A DNA stretch of 52,185 bases from an uncultured Ruminococcus sp. (GCA_902785365.1 CACZYC010000011.1:1-52185); one strand, 5' to 3'. Shown: positions 7,741 through 18,051, counted from the first letter of the stretch. Numbers and translations: made by a program. The notes: generated by a model from the sequence alone, not told the origin.

Positions 7741-9036
7741 ATGAGTACACTTAAAGAAAGAAATTTAAAATTTGAAACACTTCAGCTTCATGTCGGACAG
7801 GAGCAGGCGGACCCCGTAACAGACGCGCGCGCGGTTCCGATTTACGCCACTACTTCCTATGTTTTCCACGACAGTCAGCACGCCGCGGATCGCTTCGGGC
7901 TTCGTGACGCGGGCAATATTTACGGCAGACTGACAAACCCGACACAGGACGTTTTTGAACAGAGAATTGCCGCATTGGAGGGCGGCTCCGCGGCTCTCGC
8001 CGTAGCTTCGGGCGCGGCGGCGATTACTTATACCATCCAGGCGCTCGCTCAGGCGGGGGATAACATTGTAGCCGCCGAGACAATCTACGGCGGAACTTAC
8101 AACCTTCTCGCTCACACTCTGCCGAATTACGGAATCACAACCACATTTGTAAATCCCGACGAGGACGGAGCTTTTGAAAACGCCATAAACGAGAACACAA
8201 AGGCTCTGTACATCGAGTCGCTCGGCAACCCCAATTCCAATATAATTGATATAGAAAAAGTCGCGGAAATCGCTCACGCTCACAACATTCCCCTCGTTGT
8301 GGACAGCACTTTCGCCACACCGTTTTTGCTTCGCCCGATTGAGTACGGCGCGGACATCGTGGTACACTCCGCGACAAAATTCATCGGCGGACACGGCACG
8401 GCAATAGGTGGCGTGATAATCGAGAGCGGTAAGTTTGACTGGGCTGCTTCGGGCAAGTTCCCGCAGTTTTCCGAGCCGAATCCCTCCTATCACGGCGCGG
8501 TATTCACAGCGGCGGCTCCTTCTGCGGCGTTTGTGACATATATCAGAGCTATTCTGCTCAGAGACACAGGCTCCACAATCTCCCCGTTCCACGCGTTTAT
8601 TTTCCTACAGGGTCTCGAGACGCTGTCGCTCAGAGTTGAGCGTCACGCCGAGAACACGGCTAAGGTTATTAAATTCCTGTCAAACCACCCGCAGGTAGAG
8701 CGCGTAAACCATCCGTCGCTAAAGAGCAGCGGCTACGCGAAGCTGTATAAAAAGTACTTCCCCAACGGCGGCGGCTCAATCTTTACATTCGAGATTAAGG
8801 GCGACGAGGAAACGGCAAAGAAGTTCATAGATAACCTGCAGGTTTTCTCACTGCTTGCCAATGTCGCGGACGTAAAGTCGCTGGCTATTCACCCCGCTTC
8901 CACAACTCACTCTCAGCTCAACGCCGAGGAGCTTGAGGAGCAGGGAATCAAACCTAACACAATTCGTCTTTCAATCGGTACAGAGCATATTGACGACATC
9001 ATCTACGACCTGAAAGAAGCATTTGAAAATGTATAA
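7741..9036 (+). CDS. metY: O-acetylhomoserine sulfhydrylase (PLP)
   Basis: A 431-aa Cys/Met-metabolism PLP enzyme. It forms homocysteine (or related thioethers) from O-acetylhomoserine and sulfide. The N-terminus [12 protein letters not shown], the YGRLTNPTQ segment and the PLP lysine in [11 protein letters not shown] are typical of MetY. The length of about 430 aa, longer than MetB/MetC (~380), supports this subgroup. The ATG at 7741 follows AAAGAGG. It is monocistronic, with a leader ORF and its own promoter upstream and a terminator at 9049. It could also use O-acetylserine (cysteine synthase side activity). Confidence 0.92.
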   Translation: MSTLKERNLKFETLQLHVGQEQADPVTDARAVPIYATTSYVFHDSQHAADRFGLRDAGNIYGRLTNPTQDVFEQRIAALEGGSAALAVASGAAAITYTIQALAQAGDNIVAAETIYGGTYNLLAHTLPNYGITTTFVNPDEDGAFENAINENTKALYIESLGNPNSNIIDIEKVAEIAHAHNIPLVVDSTFATPFLLRPIEYGADIVVHSATKFIGGHGTAIGGVIIESGKFDWAASGKFPQFSEPNPSYHGAVFTAAAPSAAFVTYIRAILLRDTGSTISPFHAFIFLQGLETLSLRVERHAENTAKVIKFLSNHPQVERVNHPSLKSSGYAKLYKKYFPNGGGSIFTFEIKGDEETAKKFIDNLQVFSLLANVADVKSLAIHPASTTHSQLNAEELEEQGIKPNTIRLSIGTEHIDDIIYDLKEAFENV

Positions 9037-9048
9037 AACCGTATAATA

Positions 9049-9077
9049 AGGAGCCGTTCAGCGGCTCTTTATTTTTT
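9049..9077 (+). terminator. Terminator of metY
   Basis: Stem GAGCCG/CGGCTC with a 5-nt loop, then TTTATTTTTT. Confidence 0.8.
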
Positions 9078-9159
9078 CACAAAAGAATAATATTGACTAA
9101 ATGTGAATATTATGATAAAATAAAATTTACTAAAAAACCCACAGAACGGAGGGTAAAGA

Positions 9160-11217
9160 ATGGATATAAATTTACTCATTCCTATTGCGGCAGGCGCGTT
9201 GGCGCTGTGCTTCGCGATTTATTTCGCGCTGTTCATACGAAAACAGGACGAAGGAACAGAAAGGATGAAGAAAATCTCCTCTGCGATAGCAAAAGGCGCG
9301 CGGGCTTTTCTTTTTTCCGAGTATAAAATCCTTGTAGTTTTCGCGGCGTTATTATTCATCGTGATTGGATTTGTAATAAACTGGGGCACAGCTTTGTGCT
9401 TTATCCTCGGAGCGTTGTTCTCAACATTGGCGGGTTATTTCGGAATGACCGTGGCTACAATGGCTAACGTCAGAACCGCGAACGCGGCTCGCGAGAAGGG
9501 AATGAGCGGCGCGCTCAAGATTGCGTTCCGCGGCGGCGCGGTAATGGGACTTTCCGTAGTCGGTTTAGGCGTGGTAGGTCTTGGCGCTGTTTTCCTTGTG
9601 CTCAACAGTATGTTCAACCTTGTTGACAACAGTGAAATGCTCAACGTGTTCACAGGCTTCAGCCTCGGAGCTTCCTCAATAGCGCTCTTCGCGCGTGTGG
9701 GCGGCGGTATATATACCAAAGCGGCGGACGTAGGCGCTGACCTCGTAGGTAAGGTCGAGGCGGGTATCCCCGAGGATGACCCCCGCAACCCCGCGACAAT
9801 TGCCGATAACGTAGGCGACAACGTGGGCGACGTAGCCGGTATGGGCGCTGACCTTTTTGAGAGCTATGTAGGCTCTATTGTTTCGGCAATTACACTGGCT
9901 TTCGCGAGCTTCTCGGGTTCTGCCAAGATGACAGCGGCGTTTTTCCCGCTTCTTCTTTGCGCTATCGGAATTATAGGTTCAATTATCGCGGTGTTCTTTG
10001 TCCGCGGTAAAGGCTCCAACCCCCAAAGATCACTCAACCTCGGCGAGTACATATCCACAGCTCTTGTTATAGTTTGCGGAGCGCTGCTCAGCTGGTATAT
10101 GTTCAAGTCACTCAATCCGTTCTTCTGTATATTGGCGGGACTTATTGTCGGTACGGCAATAGGAAAGCTCACCGAAATGTACACTTCCGACCGTTATCGT
10201 TCGGTTAAGAGCATTTCCGAAAGCTCCAAAACGGGTTCGGCTACAAATATTATTACGGGCTTGGGCGTTGGTATGAAATCCACCGCTATCCCGATTATCT
10301 TTATTGTTATAGGCATCCTTGTCGCATATTTCGTAATGAGTCTGGACGGCGAAGGCCTCGGACTCTACGGAATCGCTCTCGCGGCGGTAGGTATGCTCTC
10401 AACCACGGGTATGACAATCGCGGTTGACGCGTACGGTCCCATCGCGGACAACGCGGGCGGTATCGCTGAAATGAGCGAGCTTGACCCTCATGTTCGTGAA
10501 ATCACCGACAAGCTCGACAGCGTAGGCAACACCACAGCAGCTATCGGAAAGGGCTTTGCCATCGGTTCGGCGGCGCTCACGGCGCTCGCTCTGTTCGCGT
10601 CCTTTGCTCACACAGCGGGAATAGCAGACGGCGGAATGTCAATCCTTACTCCCAAAGTAGTAGCGGGACTGTTCCTCGGCGGTATGCTTCCGTTCCTGTT
10701 CTCGGCGTTCACAATGGACAGCGTCGGCAAGGCGGCTAACAAAATGATAGACGAGGTTCGCCGTCAGTTCAAGGAAAAGCCGGGAATCTTAGAGGGCAAG
10801 GAAGACCCCGATTATTCAAGGTGCGTTTCAATTTCCACAAATGCCGCGCTTAAAGAGATGATTCTCCCCGGCGTTTTGGCTGTTGTAGCTCCGCTTCTGG
10901 TAGGCTTCCTGCTCGGCGTAGAGGCTCTGGGCGGATTGCTCGCGGGTTCACTTATCACAGGCGTAATGCTCGCCATATTTATGGCTAACTCGGGCGGCGC
11001 GTGGGATAACGCCAAGAAGTATATCGAGACTTCTCCCGAGGGTAAAAACTCCAACGCTCACAAGGCGGCTGTCGTAGGCGACACAGTCGGCGACCCGTTC
11101 AAGGATACTTCGGGCCCCTCAATCAACATTCTCATCAAACTGATGACGATTGTTTCCCTCGTATTTGCCACAGCGTTTTTGGCTGTCAACGGCGGCGCGG
11201 GAATACTCAATTTATAA
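9160..11217 (+). CDS. hppA: Membrane-bound ion-translocating pyrophosphatase
   Basis: A 685-aa polytopic enzyme that couples PPi hydrolysis to Na+ or H+ export. The substrate-site motifs are [18 protein letters not shown] and the acidic cluster [19 protein letters not shown], with a second acidic motif DNAGGIAEM and a third ([15 protein letters not shown]) near the C-terminus. The GNTTAA segment carries alanine at the position that in this family marks K+-dependent enzymes. Na+ versus H+ cannot be decided by eye. The ATG at 9160 follows ACGGAGGGT. It fits with the Rnf complex at 19220 as a second ion pump, saving energy from PPi made in biosynthesis. It is monocistronic, with a strong terminator. 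Confidence 0.95.
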   Translation: MDINLLIPIAAGALALCFAIYFALFIRKQDEGTERMKKISSAIAKGARAFLFSEYKILVVFAALLFIVIGFVINWGTALCFILGALFSTLAGYFGMTVATMANVRTANAAREKGMSGALKIAFRGGAVMGLSVVGLGVVGLGAVFLVLNSMFNLVDNSEMLNVFTGFSLGASSIALFARVGGGIYTKAADVGADLVGKVEAGIPEDDPRNPATIADNVGDNVGDVAGMGADLFESYVGSIVSAITLAFASFSGSAKMTAAFFPLLLCAIGIIGSIIAVFFVRGKGSNPQRSLNLGEYISTALVIVCGALLSWYMFKSLNPFFCILAGLIVGTAIGKLTEMYTSDRYRSVKSISESSKTGSATNIITGLGVGMKSTAIPIIFIVIGILVAYFVMSLDGEGLGLYGIALAAVGMLSTTGMTIAVDAYGPIADNAGGIAEMSELDPHVREITDKLDSVGNTTAAIGKGFAIGSAALTALALFASFAHTAGIADGGMSILTPKVVAGLFLGGMLPFLFSAFTMDSVGKAANKMIDEVRRQFKEKPGILEGKEDPDYSRCVSISTNAALKEMILPGVLAVVAPLLVGFLLGVEALGGLLAGSLITGVMLAIFMANSGGAWDNAKKYIETSPEGKNSNAHKAAVVGDTVGDPFKDTSGPSINILIKLMTIVSLVFATAFLAVNGGAGILNL

Positions 11218-11229
11218 ATTATAATGTTC

Positions 11230-11265
11230 AAGCCGACGCGGAAAAATCCGCGTCGGCTTTTTTAT
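11230..11265. terminator. Terminator downstream of hppA
   Basis: A 13-bp perfect stem (AAGCCGACGCGGA/TCCGCGTCGGCTT) with an AAAA loop and a T6 tail. It sits between convergent genes. Confidence 0.92.
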
Positions 11266-11280
11266 CAGAATGATACACAG

Positions 11281-11967
11281 TTACCACTCAAAAACTTTTT
11301 CCTCGTCTCTTTTAATAACGCTCAGCTTGTTATAAGTGCTGTTGTGCAGGCTGCGAAGCAGAAGATTTACAAGTATGCCCGCTATAAACATTACGGTCGC
11401 GCTCAAATACCAGTAACCGCCTGTATTAAAGAAGTAAAAATCCTCCCAACCGCCGTTAGCTTTCCCTACAAAGATAACCTGAGTGAGGTATACCGCGCCG
11501 TAAATCAAAGTCGGTACGAGCGCCCAAAGTACATTTTTAAAGGATATTTCCCAATCTGATTCAAGCAGGGTAAAGGTATAAAACGCCAGCATAGGCGACA
11601 GCAAATGTGTGAAAATCCCCGTGTCACCGAGGAACACGTCATATCCGAACGCCGGCCCCAAAAAGAACATCACGGTAAAGAATGTAAGCGTAACCGAAGC
11701 CGTGCCGATGTATTTCAGAATGAGCGCGAACCTCGGTATACTTTTCGATTTGCCACGAAGTATTCTGAACTCAAACGGAATCATTATCATTGAGCCCAGC
11801 ATACTGAGCACATTTGAGTCGGTGGTGAAGAAACGGAAGCTCTGAGGGCCCGACCGTATGAAAGCGTCCTTATTGCCCATAAAAAACGATAAAATTACCG
11901 CCATGGTGGCAAGTACAATTGCTAAGTTTAGTACAACCGCCACGGCGATTTTTCTTTTTATAATCAT
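11281..11967 (-). CDS. Pr6Pr-family six-helix membrane protein
   Basis: A 228-aa protein with six predicted membrane segments and the RFFTTDSNVLS...PFEF signature of the Pr6Pr family, whose function is unknown. It lies 32 bp after the ZIP transporter gene on the same strand and is probably co-transcribed. The ATG at 11967 has no recognisable Shine-Dalgarno sequence; TAAAAT sits six bases before it, so a leaderless transcript is possible, but no good -35 was found. No catalytic residues can be named. Confidence 0.72.
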   Translation of the reverse strand: MIIKRKIAVAVVLNLAIVLATMAVILSFFMGNKDAFIRSGPQSFRFFTTDSNVLSMLGSMIMIPFEFRILRGKSKSIPRFALILKYIGTASVTLTFFTVMFFLGPAFGYDVFLGDTGIFTHLLSPMLAFYTFTLLESDWEISFKNVLWALVPTLIYGAVYLTQVIFVGKANGGWEDFYFFNTGGYWYLSATVMFIAGILVNLLLRSLHNSTYNKLSVIKRDEEKVFEW

Positions 11968-11999
11968 ATTAATATTTTAAACCGAAAATCTGTTTTTAT

Positions 12000-12803
12000 T
12001 CAGCCGAGCATAACGTCCAGAAGCATCATTATCGCAAAACCGCCGACAATTCCCATAGTCGCCAAGTACGGATTTTCGCTTTGGTTTTGCTGACACTCGG
12101 GTATCAGCTCGTGCACCGCCACAAGTATCATCGCGCCCGCCGCGAAAGCCAGCGCGTAAGGCAGAATCGCCTGAATGTACACTACAAGCAAAGCTCCGAT
12201 TATGCCCGCTATGGGTTCAACAAATCCCGAAGCTACGCCTATTAAAAAACTTTTTTTGCGCGAAAAGCCCTCGCGTCTCAGCGGCACCGATACAGCCGCT
12301 CCCTCGGGGAAGTTCTGAAGTCCTATTCCTACGGCGATTGTTATCGCGCCCATCAACGCTTCGTTTGTGTACGAACTTCCCTGAAGCGCTCCGAACGCTA
12401 CGCCAACAGCGAGACCTTCGGGGATATTGTGCAGGGTTATAGAAAGCACAAGCATAATGATTCGGTTGAGCCGTTCTCCGCGGTCGCCGTCAGAGCGTTC
12501 GGTTCTGCCTCGGGCAAGTCCCACGGCTTTGTCCGACAGCCACATAAACACTGCGCCGAAAAGAAATCCCAGTGTTGCAACGAGGTATGCGGGCAGCGCC
12601 GAATATTCCTCCGCGCGCTCGATGGACGGCTGGAGAAGTGACCAGAAGCTCGCCGCTATCATAACGCCCGAGGCAAACCCGAGCATAATGTTCAGTATTT
12701 TTGCGTTAGGTTTTTTGAAAAAAGCGACAGTCGCGGCGCCCAGCATATTTACAAACCATGTGCCCAGAGTCGCGATAAGCGCCATAATTACAAGATTACT
12801 CAT
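12000..12803 (-). CDS. ZIP-family metal transporter
   Basis: A 267-aa membrane protein of the ZIP/GufA type, importing zinc or another divalent metal. The metal-site helices carry HNIPEGLAVGVAFG and, in the next one, LQNFPEGAAVSVP, in which asparagine replaces the usual second histidine. A C-terminal helix carries AVHELIPECQ. The frame is open up to 12878, but ATG 12803 is chosen because AGGTGA lies at correct spacing and the first helix (NLVIMALIATLG) follows at once. Upstream are three direct repeats (12894-12934), a possible operator shared with the divergent small ORF. Confidence 0.88.
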   Translation of the reverse strand: MSNLVIMALIATLGTWFVNMLGAATVAFFKKPNAKILNIMLGFASGVMIAASFWSLLQPSIERAEEYSALPAYLVATLGFLFGAVFMWLSDKAVGLARGRTERSDGDRGERLNRIIMLVLSITLHNIPEGLAVGVAFGALQGSSYTNEALMGAITIAVGIGLQNFPEGAAVSVPLRREGFSRKKSFLIGVASGFVEPIAGIIGALLVVYIQAILPYALAFAAGAMILVAVHELIPECQQNQSENPYLATMGIVGGFAIMMLLDVMLG

Positions 12804-12893
12804 TTCATCACCTGTATTATTATATTTATCGGGATTTTTTTGGTGACAAACGGAGTCAAAGTCCCGCTTATAGGACACCTATTTGTGCGATAA

Positions 12894-12934
12894 TATTAGC
12901 AGAAGCTATTAGCAGAAGAGCATTAGCAGAAGAG
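12894..12934. repeat. Three direct repeats of ATTAGCAGAAG
   Basis: The motif ATTAGCAGAAG occurs three times at 13-14 bp steps in the 175-bp gap between the ZIP gene (minus) and a small ORF (plus). It may be a regulator-binding array or replication slippage. Confidence 0.6.
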
Positions 12935-12978
12935 TTAAATTGAAAAAGTAAATGTGAAAAGTTTTACGGAGGTTTGTT

Positions 12979-13149
12979 ATGGTTAAAGCTTTTGAAGAAT
13001 TTGTATTGGACGGAAGAGTAAACAGTTCTGATTTTTACATCGCAAGAGAAACGGAGGATTTTACGCGCGCCGGAGCATTCAATGTCGCGGCGATTAACCG
13101 CTATGCCGAAAAACCCGCGTTTGTTTTCGAATATGATATGATTGCGTAA
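12979..13149 (+). CDS. Small ORF, 56 aa, unknown function
   Basis: An ORF starting ATG 12979 behind ACGGAGG, ideally spaced, and ending TAA at 13149. The peptide is acidic, aromatic-rich and soluble (starts MVKAFEEFVLDG, ends FVFEYDMIA), with no signal peptide or membrane segment. I recognise no family. It lies divergent to the ZIP transporter and ahead of a lipoprotein gene that has its own promoter. The ribosome site makes it worth annotating; a decayed remnant of a longer gene is the alternative. Confidence 0.5.
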   Translation: MVKAFEEFVLDGRVNSSDFYIARETEDFTRAGAFNVAAINRYAEKPAFVFEYDMIA

Positions 13150-13157
13150 ATTTGGAC

Positions 13158-13186
13158 TTGACGTAACGACTGCGTAATGATAGAAT
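13158..13186 (+). promoter_or_regulatory. Promoter of lipoprotein gene
   Basis: TTGACG (13158-13163), 17-bp spacer, TAGAAT (13181-13186), about 50 bp before the start codon. Confidence 0.7.
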
Positions 13187-13237
13187 ATATATGTTTTGAG
13201 TCGAGTAATCGACAGCTAAGTTTACTAGGAGGACAAA

Positions 13238-13726
13238 ATGAAAGCGTTAGTTAAATCTTTAGCATTAGTTATGGCAGTAGCATTGGTATGTTTTGCGTTT
13301 GTTGCATGCGGTGAAGAGGTCAGCAATACCGGCGCAACCTCCAACAATCAGGTGAATGCGACAAGCTACCACGCCGGTAAAGAGTTCGCGACAGCAGATT
13401 ACAAAAAGGCCGCTGCCAAGGTTGAGTACGAAGACAACAAAAAAATGACTTCCCTTATGAAGGATATTTCAAAGGGTAAATATGACAACAAAGTTGTAGA
13501 GATAGAAGGTATTAACACTACCTACGGCTCCAACTGCGGTATCCTTGAGAAGAATGATAACGGTACTCTTGTAGGCACTATGTACTATCTTATCGACTCG
13601 GTATATCCCACAGATTACCCCGCCAAGGACGCTCACATAAAGCTCAAGGGTCTCGTTGTCAGAGACGATAACACAGGAGCCCGTCACCTTGAGGTTCCCA
13701 AGGATCAGCTTGAGGTTCTCGGTTAA
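13238..13726 (+). CDS. Secreted lipoprotein with OB-like C-terminal domain
   Basis: A 162-aa protein with a lipoprotein signal peptide: basic MKALVKSL, a hydrophobic core and the lipobox FVAC, which would acylate the cysteine at about residue 24. The mature part has a polar linker and then a domain of about 100 residues with alternating strands (NKVVEIEGINTTYG and IKLKGLVVRDD), suggesting a small beta-barrel. It has its own promoter, an AGGAGG ribosome site and a terminator. I do not recognise the family. Confidence 0.7.
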   Translation: MKALVKSLALVMAVALVCFAFVACGEEVSNTGATSNNQVNATSYHAGKEFATADYKKAAAKVEYEDNKKMTSLMKDISKGKYDNKVVEIEGINTTYGSNCGILEKNDNGTLVGTMYYLIDSVYPTDYPAKDAHIKLKGLVVRDDNTGARHLEVPKDQLEVLG

Positions 13727-13758
13727 TAATTTACAGCTTGAAATCTATAATGTTATGG

Positions 13759-13788
13759 AAAAAACACCGCTGAAAGGCGGTGTTTTTA
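13759..13788 (+). terminator. Terminator of lipoprotein gene
   Basis: Stem AAAACACCGC/GCGGTGTTTT followed by T's. Confidence 0.85.
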
Positions 13789-13790
13789 TC

Positions 13791-13819
13791 TTGAACTTTA
13801 GAAAGCGTTATGATATAAT
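13791..13819 (+). promoter_or_regulatory. Promoter of activase operon
   Basis: TTGAAC (13791-13796), 17-bp spacer, TATAAT (13814-13819), directly after the preceding terminator. Confidence 0.72.
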
Positions 13820-13855
13820 GATTATTTAAGAAAGTATATACAAATGGAGGGTGCT

Positions 13856-16765
13856 ATGAGACTCGGCCTTGATATCGGTTCTACGACAATTAAATGCGTA
13901 GTATTGGATGACGACGGCAATTTAATATATAAAACCTACCAGCGCCACTACTCCCAGATTACTGAAAAAATCGGGGAGCTTCTTTCACTTGTACGCAAAG
14001 AGGTTAAGGGTGCCGAGAACGCGCTTGTAGCCCTGAGCGGAAGCGCGGGAATGGGTGTCGCCGAGGATTGCGGTATTGACTTTGTTCAGGAGGTTTACGC
14101 CACAAGAGTAGCGGCTAATACCTACATCCCAGGTACGGACGTAGTAATCGAGCTCGGCGGCGAGGACGCCAAAATCCTTTTCCTTTCGGGCGGACTGGAA
14201 GTTCGAATGAACGGAACCTGCGCGGGCGGTACGGGAGCTTTCATCGACCAGATGGCGACGCTTCTCAATGTTCCGCTTGAGGATATGGACGAACTCGCCA
14301 AAGGTTATGAAAAGACATACACCATTGCTTCTCGCTGCGGTGTTTTCGCTAAGACGGATATCCAGCCTCTGCTTAACCAGGGCGCGAGGAAAGCGGACAT
14401 AGCGGAAAGTATCTTCAGAGCGGTTGTGTCACAGACGGTCGCGGGACTTGCCCAGGGACGAGAGATAGAAGGTCAGGTCGTGTACCTCGGCGGACCTCTT
14501 ACGTTTATGTCCGAGCTTCGCAACTGCTTTGACAAAACACTCAAGACCAAGGGAATCTGTCCCGAAAACTCGCTGTACTATGTAGCGTGCGGCGCGGCTT
14601 TGTGCGCTTCAAATACGATAGATTTTGACGAAGTTGCCGAGAAGGTAAAACACTACACGGGTTCGGGTAACTTCGCGTTTAACCCGCCTTTGTTCAAGAA
14701 TGAATACGAGTACGACGCTTTTGTGGCGCGCCACAACAAAGCGTTTGTAGCCACCAAGGATTTAAAGGGCTACAAGGGCAAAGCATACATAGGTATGGAC
14801 TCGGGCTCAACCACCGTCAAGGCGGTTGTGCTTTCCGAGAACTGTGATTTGCTCTACTCGGAATATATGCCCTCAAAGGGCAACCCCGTGGTGCTCATCA
14901 AGCAGTTTTTGCAGAAGGTTTATGAGATAAATCCCGACATAAAAATAGCTTCATCCGCCGTAACGGGTTACGGTGAAGATATAGTCAAAAACGCCTTTTC
15001 GGTGGATTACGGCATTGTCGAGACGGTGGCTCACTTCACCGCCGCCAAACACTTTATGCCCGACGTTGAGTTCATTATCGACATCGGCGGACAGGACATC
15101 AAGTGCTTCAAAATCCGCAACGGAGCGATTGACAACATCTTCCTCAACGAGGCGTGTTCCTCGGGTTGCGGAAGCTTTTTGCAGACTTTCGCGAACGCTC
15201 TCGGATACTCAATCGAGGACTTTGCGGAGAAAGGTATCTACGCCAAGCGTCCCGTTGACCTCGGCTCACGCTGTACCGTGTTTATGAATTCGTCTGTAAA
15301 ACAGGCTCAGAAGGACGGCGCGACCATAGAGGATATCTCCGCGGGATTGTCGCTGTCGGTTGTAAAGAACGCGCTTTATAAGGTTATTCGCGCGGCTTCT
15401 CCCGATGAACTCGGCAAGAGGATTGTAGTTCAGGGCGGAACATTCCTCAACAACGCTGTTCTGCGCGCGTTTGAGCAGGAGATGGGCGTTAACGTAGTTC
15501 GCAGTAACATAGCGGGACTTATGGGCGCGTACGGCGCGGCGCTCTATTCCATGGCGAAAGCTATGGGTAAAGGTGTTGACAAATCTACAATTGCCGACAA
15601 AGAGGCTTTGGATAATTTTGTACACGAAATCAAGGTGGCGAACTGCGGACTTTGCAACAACAACTGCCGCCTTACGATAAATACATTCTCGGGCGGGAAA
15701 AAGTTCATCGCGGGCAACCGCTGTGAACGCCCGATTACCAAGAAAGAACCGTCGAGCGACCGAAATATTTTTGCCTACAAGCTCGAGCTGCTTTCACAGT
15801 ATGAGCCTGTTGAGGGCAGGCGCGGCACCATAGGTCTGCCTATGGGACTTAATATGTATGAACTGCTGCCGTTCTGGTGGAGGTTCTTTACAGATTTGGG
15901 ATTCAAGGTAGTGCACTCGCCTTATTCAAACCGCAAGATTTATCAGAAAGGTCAGCAGACCATCCCCAGCGATACCATCTGTTTCCCCGCCAAGCTGATG
16001 CACGGCCATGTTCAGTATCTGATTGACAAGGGTGTGGAGAACATCTTCTATCCCTGTATGTCATACAACTTTGACGAGGGCAAGGGCGACAACCATTACA
16101 ACTGTCCTGTTGTGGCATACTATCCCGAGGTTATCAAGAACAATATGAAGGGTGTCAGGGACATTAACTTCATTATGCCCTACCTCGGTATTCACCGCCC
16201 CAAGGATTTCGCAAAGAAGGCTTTCGAAAAACTTAAGCCTCACTTCAACACCCTCACGGCTGAGGAAGTCAAGGCGGCAGCGAAGGCGGCGTATAAGGAA
16301 TACGACCTATATTTTGAGAAGCTGAGAAAGCGCGGAAACGAAATCATAGCCGCCGCGGAAAACGCGGGCAGAGAAATCATCGTGCTTTCAGGTCGTCCCT
16401 ACCACGTTGACCCCGAGATAAACCACGGCATCGACAAGCTGATTTCGGGATTTGACGTAAGCCTGGTCAGCGAGGATATCGTAAGCGTCAGAGCCGAAAA
16501 ATTCCACACTAACGTGCTCAACCAGTGGACTTATCATTCACGCCTTTACTCGGCGGCTAAATATATCAGCACCCGCAACGATATGCAGCTTGTACAGCTT
16601 GTTTCGTTCGGCTGCGGAGTTGACGCCATAACCACCGACGAGGTTCGTGAAATCCTCGAGAAAAACAACAAGATTTATACACAGATTAAGATAGACGAAA
16701 TTACAAACCTCGGCGCGGTTAAAATCCGTCTGAGAAGCTTGCTGTCGGCAATCGGCAGAGAATAG
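13856..16765 (+). CDS. Acyl-CoA dehydratase activase-related protein, two ASKHA domains
   Basis: A 969-aa ATPase of the BcrAD/BadFG/HgdC type. Two tandem ASKHA nucleotide-binding domains are visible: the first opens LGLDIGSTTIKCVV, the second YIGMDSGSTTVKAVV. Each has a cluster-region motif (CAGGTGAFIDQ and CSSGCGSFLQ) whose cysteines may hold a bridging 4Fe-4S cluster. The C-terminal third is a DUF2229-like domain. In many Clostridia this protein is fused to the dehydratase-like part found here as the next gene; together they total about 1394 aa, the usual fused length. ATG 13856 is chosen over ATG 13844 because GGAGGG lies between them. Family members reduce or activate 2-hydroxyacyl-CoA dehydratase-type enzymes, but the substrate here is unknown. 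Confidence 0.85.
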   Translation: MRLGLDIGSTTIKCVVLDDDGNLIYKTYQRHYSQITEKIGELLSLVRKEVKGAENALVALSGSAGMGVAEDCGIDFVQEVYATRVAANTYIPGTDVVIELGGEDAKILFLSGGLEVRMNGTCAGGTGAFIDQMATLLNVPLEDMDELAKGYEKTYTIASRCGVFAKTDIQPLLNQGARKADIAESIFRAVVSQTVAGLAQGREIEGQVVYLGGPLTFMSELRNCFDKTLKTKGICPENSLYYVACGAALCASNTIDFDEVAEKVKHYTGSGNFAFNPPLFKNEYEYDAFVARHNKAFVATKDLKGYKGKAYIGMDSGSTTVKAVVLSENCDLLYSEYMPSKGNPVVLIKQFLQKVYEINPDIKIASSAVTGYGEDIVKNAFSVDYGIVETVAHFTAAKHFMPDVEFIIDIGGQDIKCFKIRNGAIDNIFLNEACSSGCGSFLQTFANALGYSIEDFAEKGIYAKRPVDLGSRCTVFMNSSVKQAQKDGATIEDISAGLSLSVVKNALYKVIRAASPDELGKRIVVQGGTFLNNAVLRAFEQEMGVNVVRSNIAGLMGAYGAALYSMAKAMGKGVDKSTIADKEALDNFVHEIKVANCGLCNNNCRLTINTFSGGKKFIAGNRCERPITKKEPSSDRNIFAYKLELLSQYEPVEGRRGTIGLPMGLNMYELLPFWWRFFTDLGFKVVHSPYSNRKIYQKGQQTIPSDTICFPAKLMHGHVQYLIDKGVENIFYPCMSYNFDEGKGDNHYNCPVVAYYPEVIKNNMKGVRDINFIMPYLGIHRPKDFAKKAFEKLKPHFNTLTAEEVKAAAKAAYKEYDLYFEKLRKRGNEIIAAAENAGREIIVLSGRPYHVDPEINHGIDKLISGFDVSLVSEDIVSVRAEKFHTNVLNQWTYHSRLYSAAKYISTRNDMQLVQLVSFGCGVDAITTDEVREILEKNNKIYTQIKIDEITNLGAVKIRLRSLLSAIGRE

Positions 16766-16773
16766 GAGGAGAA

Positions 16774-18051
16774 ATGGCTGAATTAAAATACAACGACGAC
16801 GGCCGCCTCCTTTTTACTAAGGAAATGCGTGACGAGGGCTATACAATACTCACTCCCCAGATGATGCCCATTCACTTTGAAATGCTCGAGAAGGTGTTCA
16901 GACACGCGGGCTATAAAGTGAAGATTATGGACAAGACAGGTCCCGAAATCGCGCAGACAGGCTTAAAATACGTCCACAACGATACCTGTTATCCAGCTCT
17001 GCTGGTAATCGGACAGTTCATCTATACCCTCCAGTCGGGAGAATATGACGTAAACAAAACCGCCCTGATGATGACTCAGACAGGCGGCGGATGCCGAGCG
17101 AGCAACTACATATTCCTGCTGAGAAAAGCTCTCAAAAAAGCGGGATTTGAAAACATCCCCGTAATCTCCCTTTCTATAGGAATGGAGAAAAACCCGGGCT
17201 TCAAGCTGACAGTACCGCTTGTCAGACGCGGGCTCGCCGGCTTTGTATACGGCGATCTGCTTACGCTTCTGAGCAATCAGACTAAAGCCTATGAAGTGAA
17301 CAAAGGCGAGAGTATGGAGCTCGTCGAAAAGTGGGTTGGCCGTCTTGTCGGGGATTTCAACAAGGGTGAAAGCTACCGCTTCAAGGAGATTGAGCGTTAC
17401 GCCGACCAGATATGCAAGGAGTTTTCCGAGATTAAACTCAACAACACCCCCAAGGTTAAGGTGGGTGTTGTCGGAGAGATATACGTCAAATACTCTAACC
17501 TCGCCAACAACGATTTGGTACAGTTCCTTGAGGAGCAGGACTGCGAGGTAAATGTCCCCGGTGTACTCGGATTCGCTATGTTCAAGGTTGACAACCGTAT
17601 CGAGGATATCAAGCTTTACGGCGGAAGCAGAGCGAAATACAAGTTTTGCAATATGCTGTTTAATTATCTCACAAAGCTTGAGGCAATCCTGATAAAGTAT
17701 ACCAAAAAGTATAATTTCAATCCCCCGGGAGAATACGCCCACATCAAGAAGCTCGTTAACCCCGTAATCGGCTACGGCTCAAAGATGGGTGAGGGCTGGC
17801 TTCTGACCGCCGAGATGCTCGAGCTTGCCGAGAGCGGCTACGAGAATATCGTGTGCACCCAGCCTTTCGGATGTCTGCCGAACCATATCAACGGCAAGGG
17901 AGCTATCCGCAGAATTAAGGAACTCAACCCCAACGCCAATATAGTTTCAATCGACTATGACCCTGGCGCTCCCAAGGTTAATCAAGAGAACCGAATCAAG
18001 CTGATGCTCGCGGTCGGCAAGGAAGAACTGGAGAAAAACAGTTGTCAGTGA
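16774..18051 (+). CDS. 2-hydroxyacyl-CoA dehydratase-like protein (activase partner)
   Basis: A 425-aa protein of the HgdB/DUF2229-related type. Conserved cysteines sit in NDTCYPALL, TGGGCRASNY and TQPFGCLPNH, consistent with an Fe-S cluster. It starts 8 bp after the activase stop with a GGAGGAG ribosome site, so the two are made together and probably act as one complex corresponding to the fused ~1400-aa homologues. The last codons (Ser-Cys-Gln) and stop lie in the heptad array of a repeat element. The reaction is not assigned. Confidence 0.8.
   Translation: MAELKYNDDGRLLFTKEMRDEGYTILTPQMMPIHFEMLEKVFRHAGYKVKIMDKTGPEIAQTGLKYVHNDTCYPALLVIGQFIYTLQSGEYDVNKTALMMTQTGGGCRASNYIFLLRKALKKAGFENIPVISLSIGMEKNPGFKLTVPLVRRGLAGFVYGDLLTLLSNQTKAYEVNKGESMELVEKWVGRLVGDFNKGESYRFKEIERYADQICKEFSEIKLNNTPKVKVGVVGEIYVKYSNLANNDLVQFLEEQDCEVNVPGVLGFAMFKVDNRIEDIKLYGGSRAKYKFCNMLFNYLTKLEAILIKYTKKYNFNPPGEYAHIKKLVNPVIGYGSKMGEGWLLTAEMLELAESGYENIVCTQPFGCLPNHINGKGAIRRIKELNPNANIVSIDYDPGAPKVNQENRIKLMLAVGKEELEKNSCQ

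Noticed and set aside
7765..8592. Long minus-strand open frame opposite metY
   Set aside because: Shadow frame with no ribosome site; metY motifs occupy the plus strand throughout.
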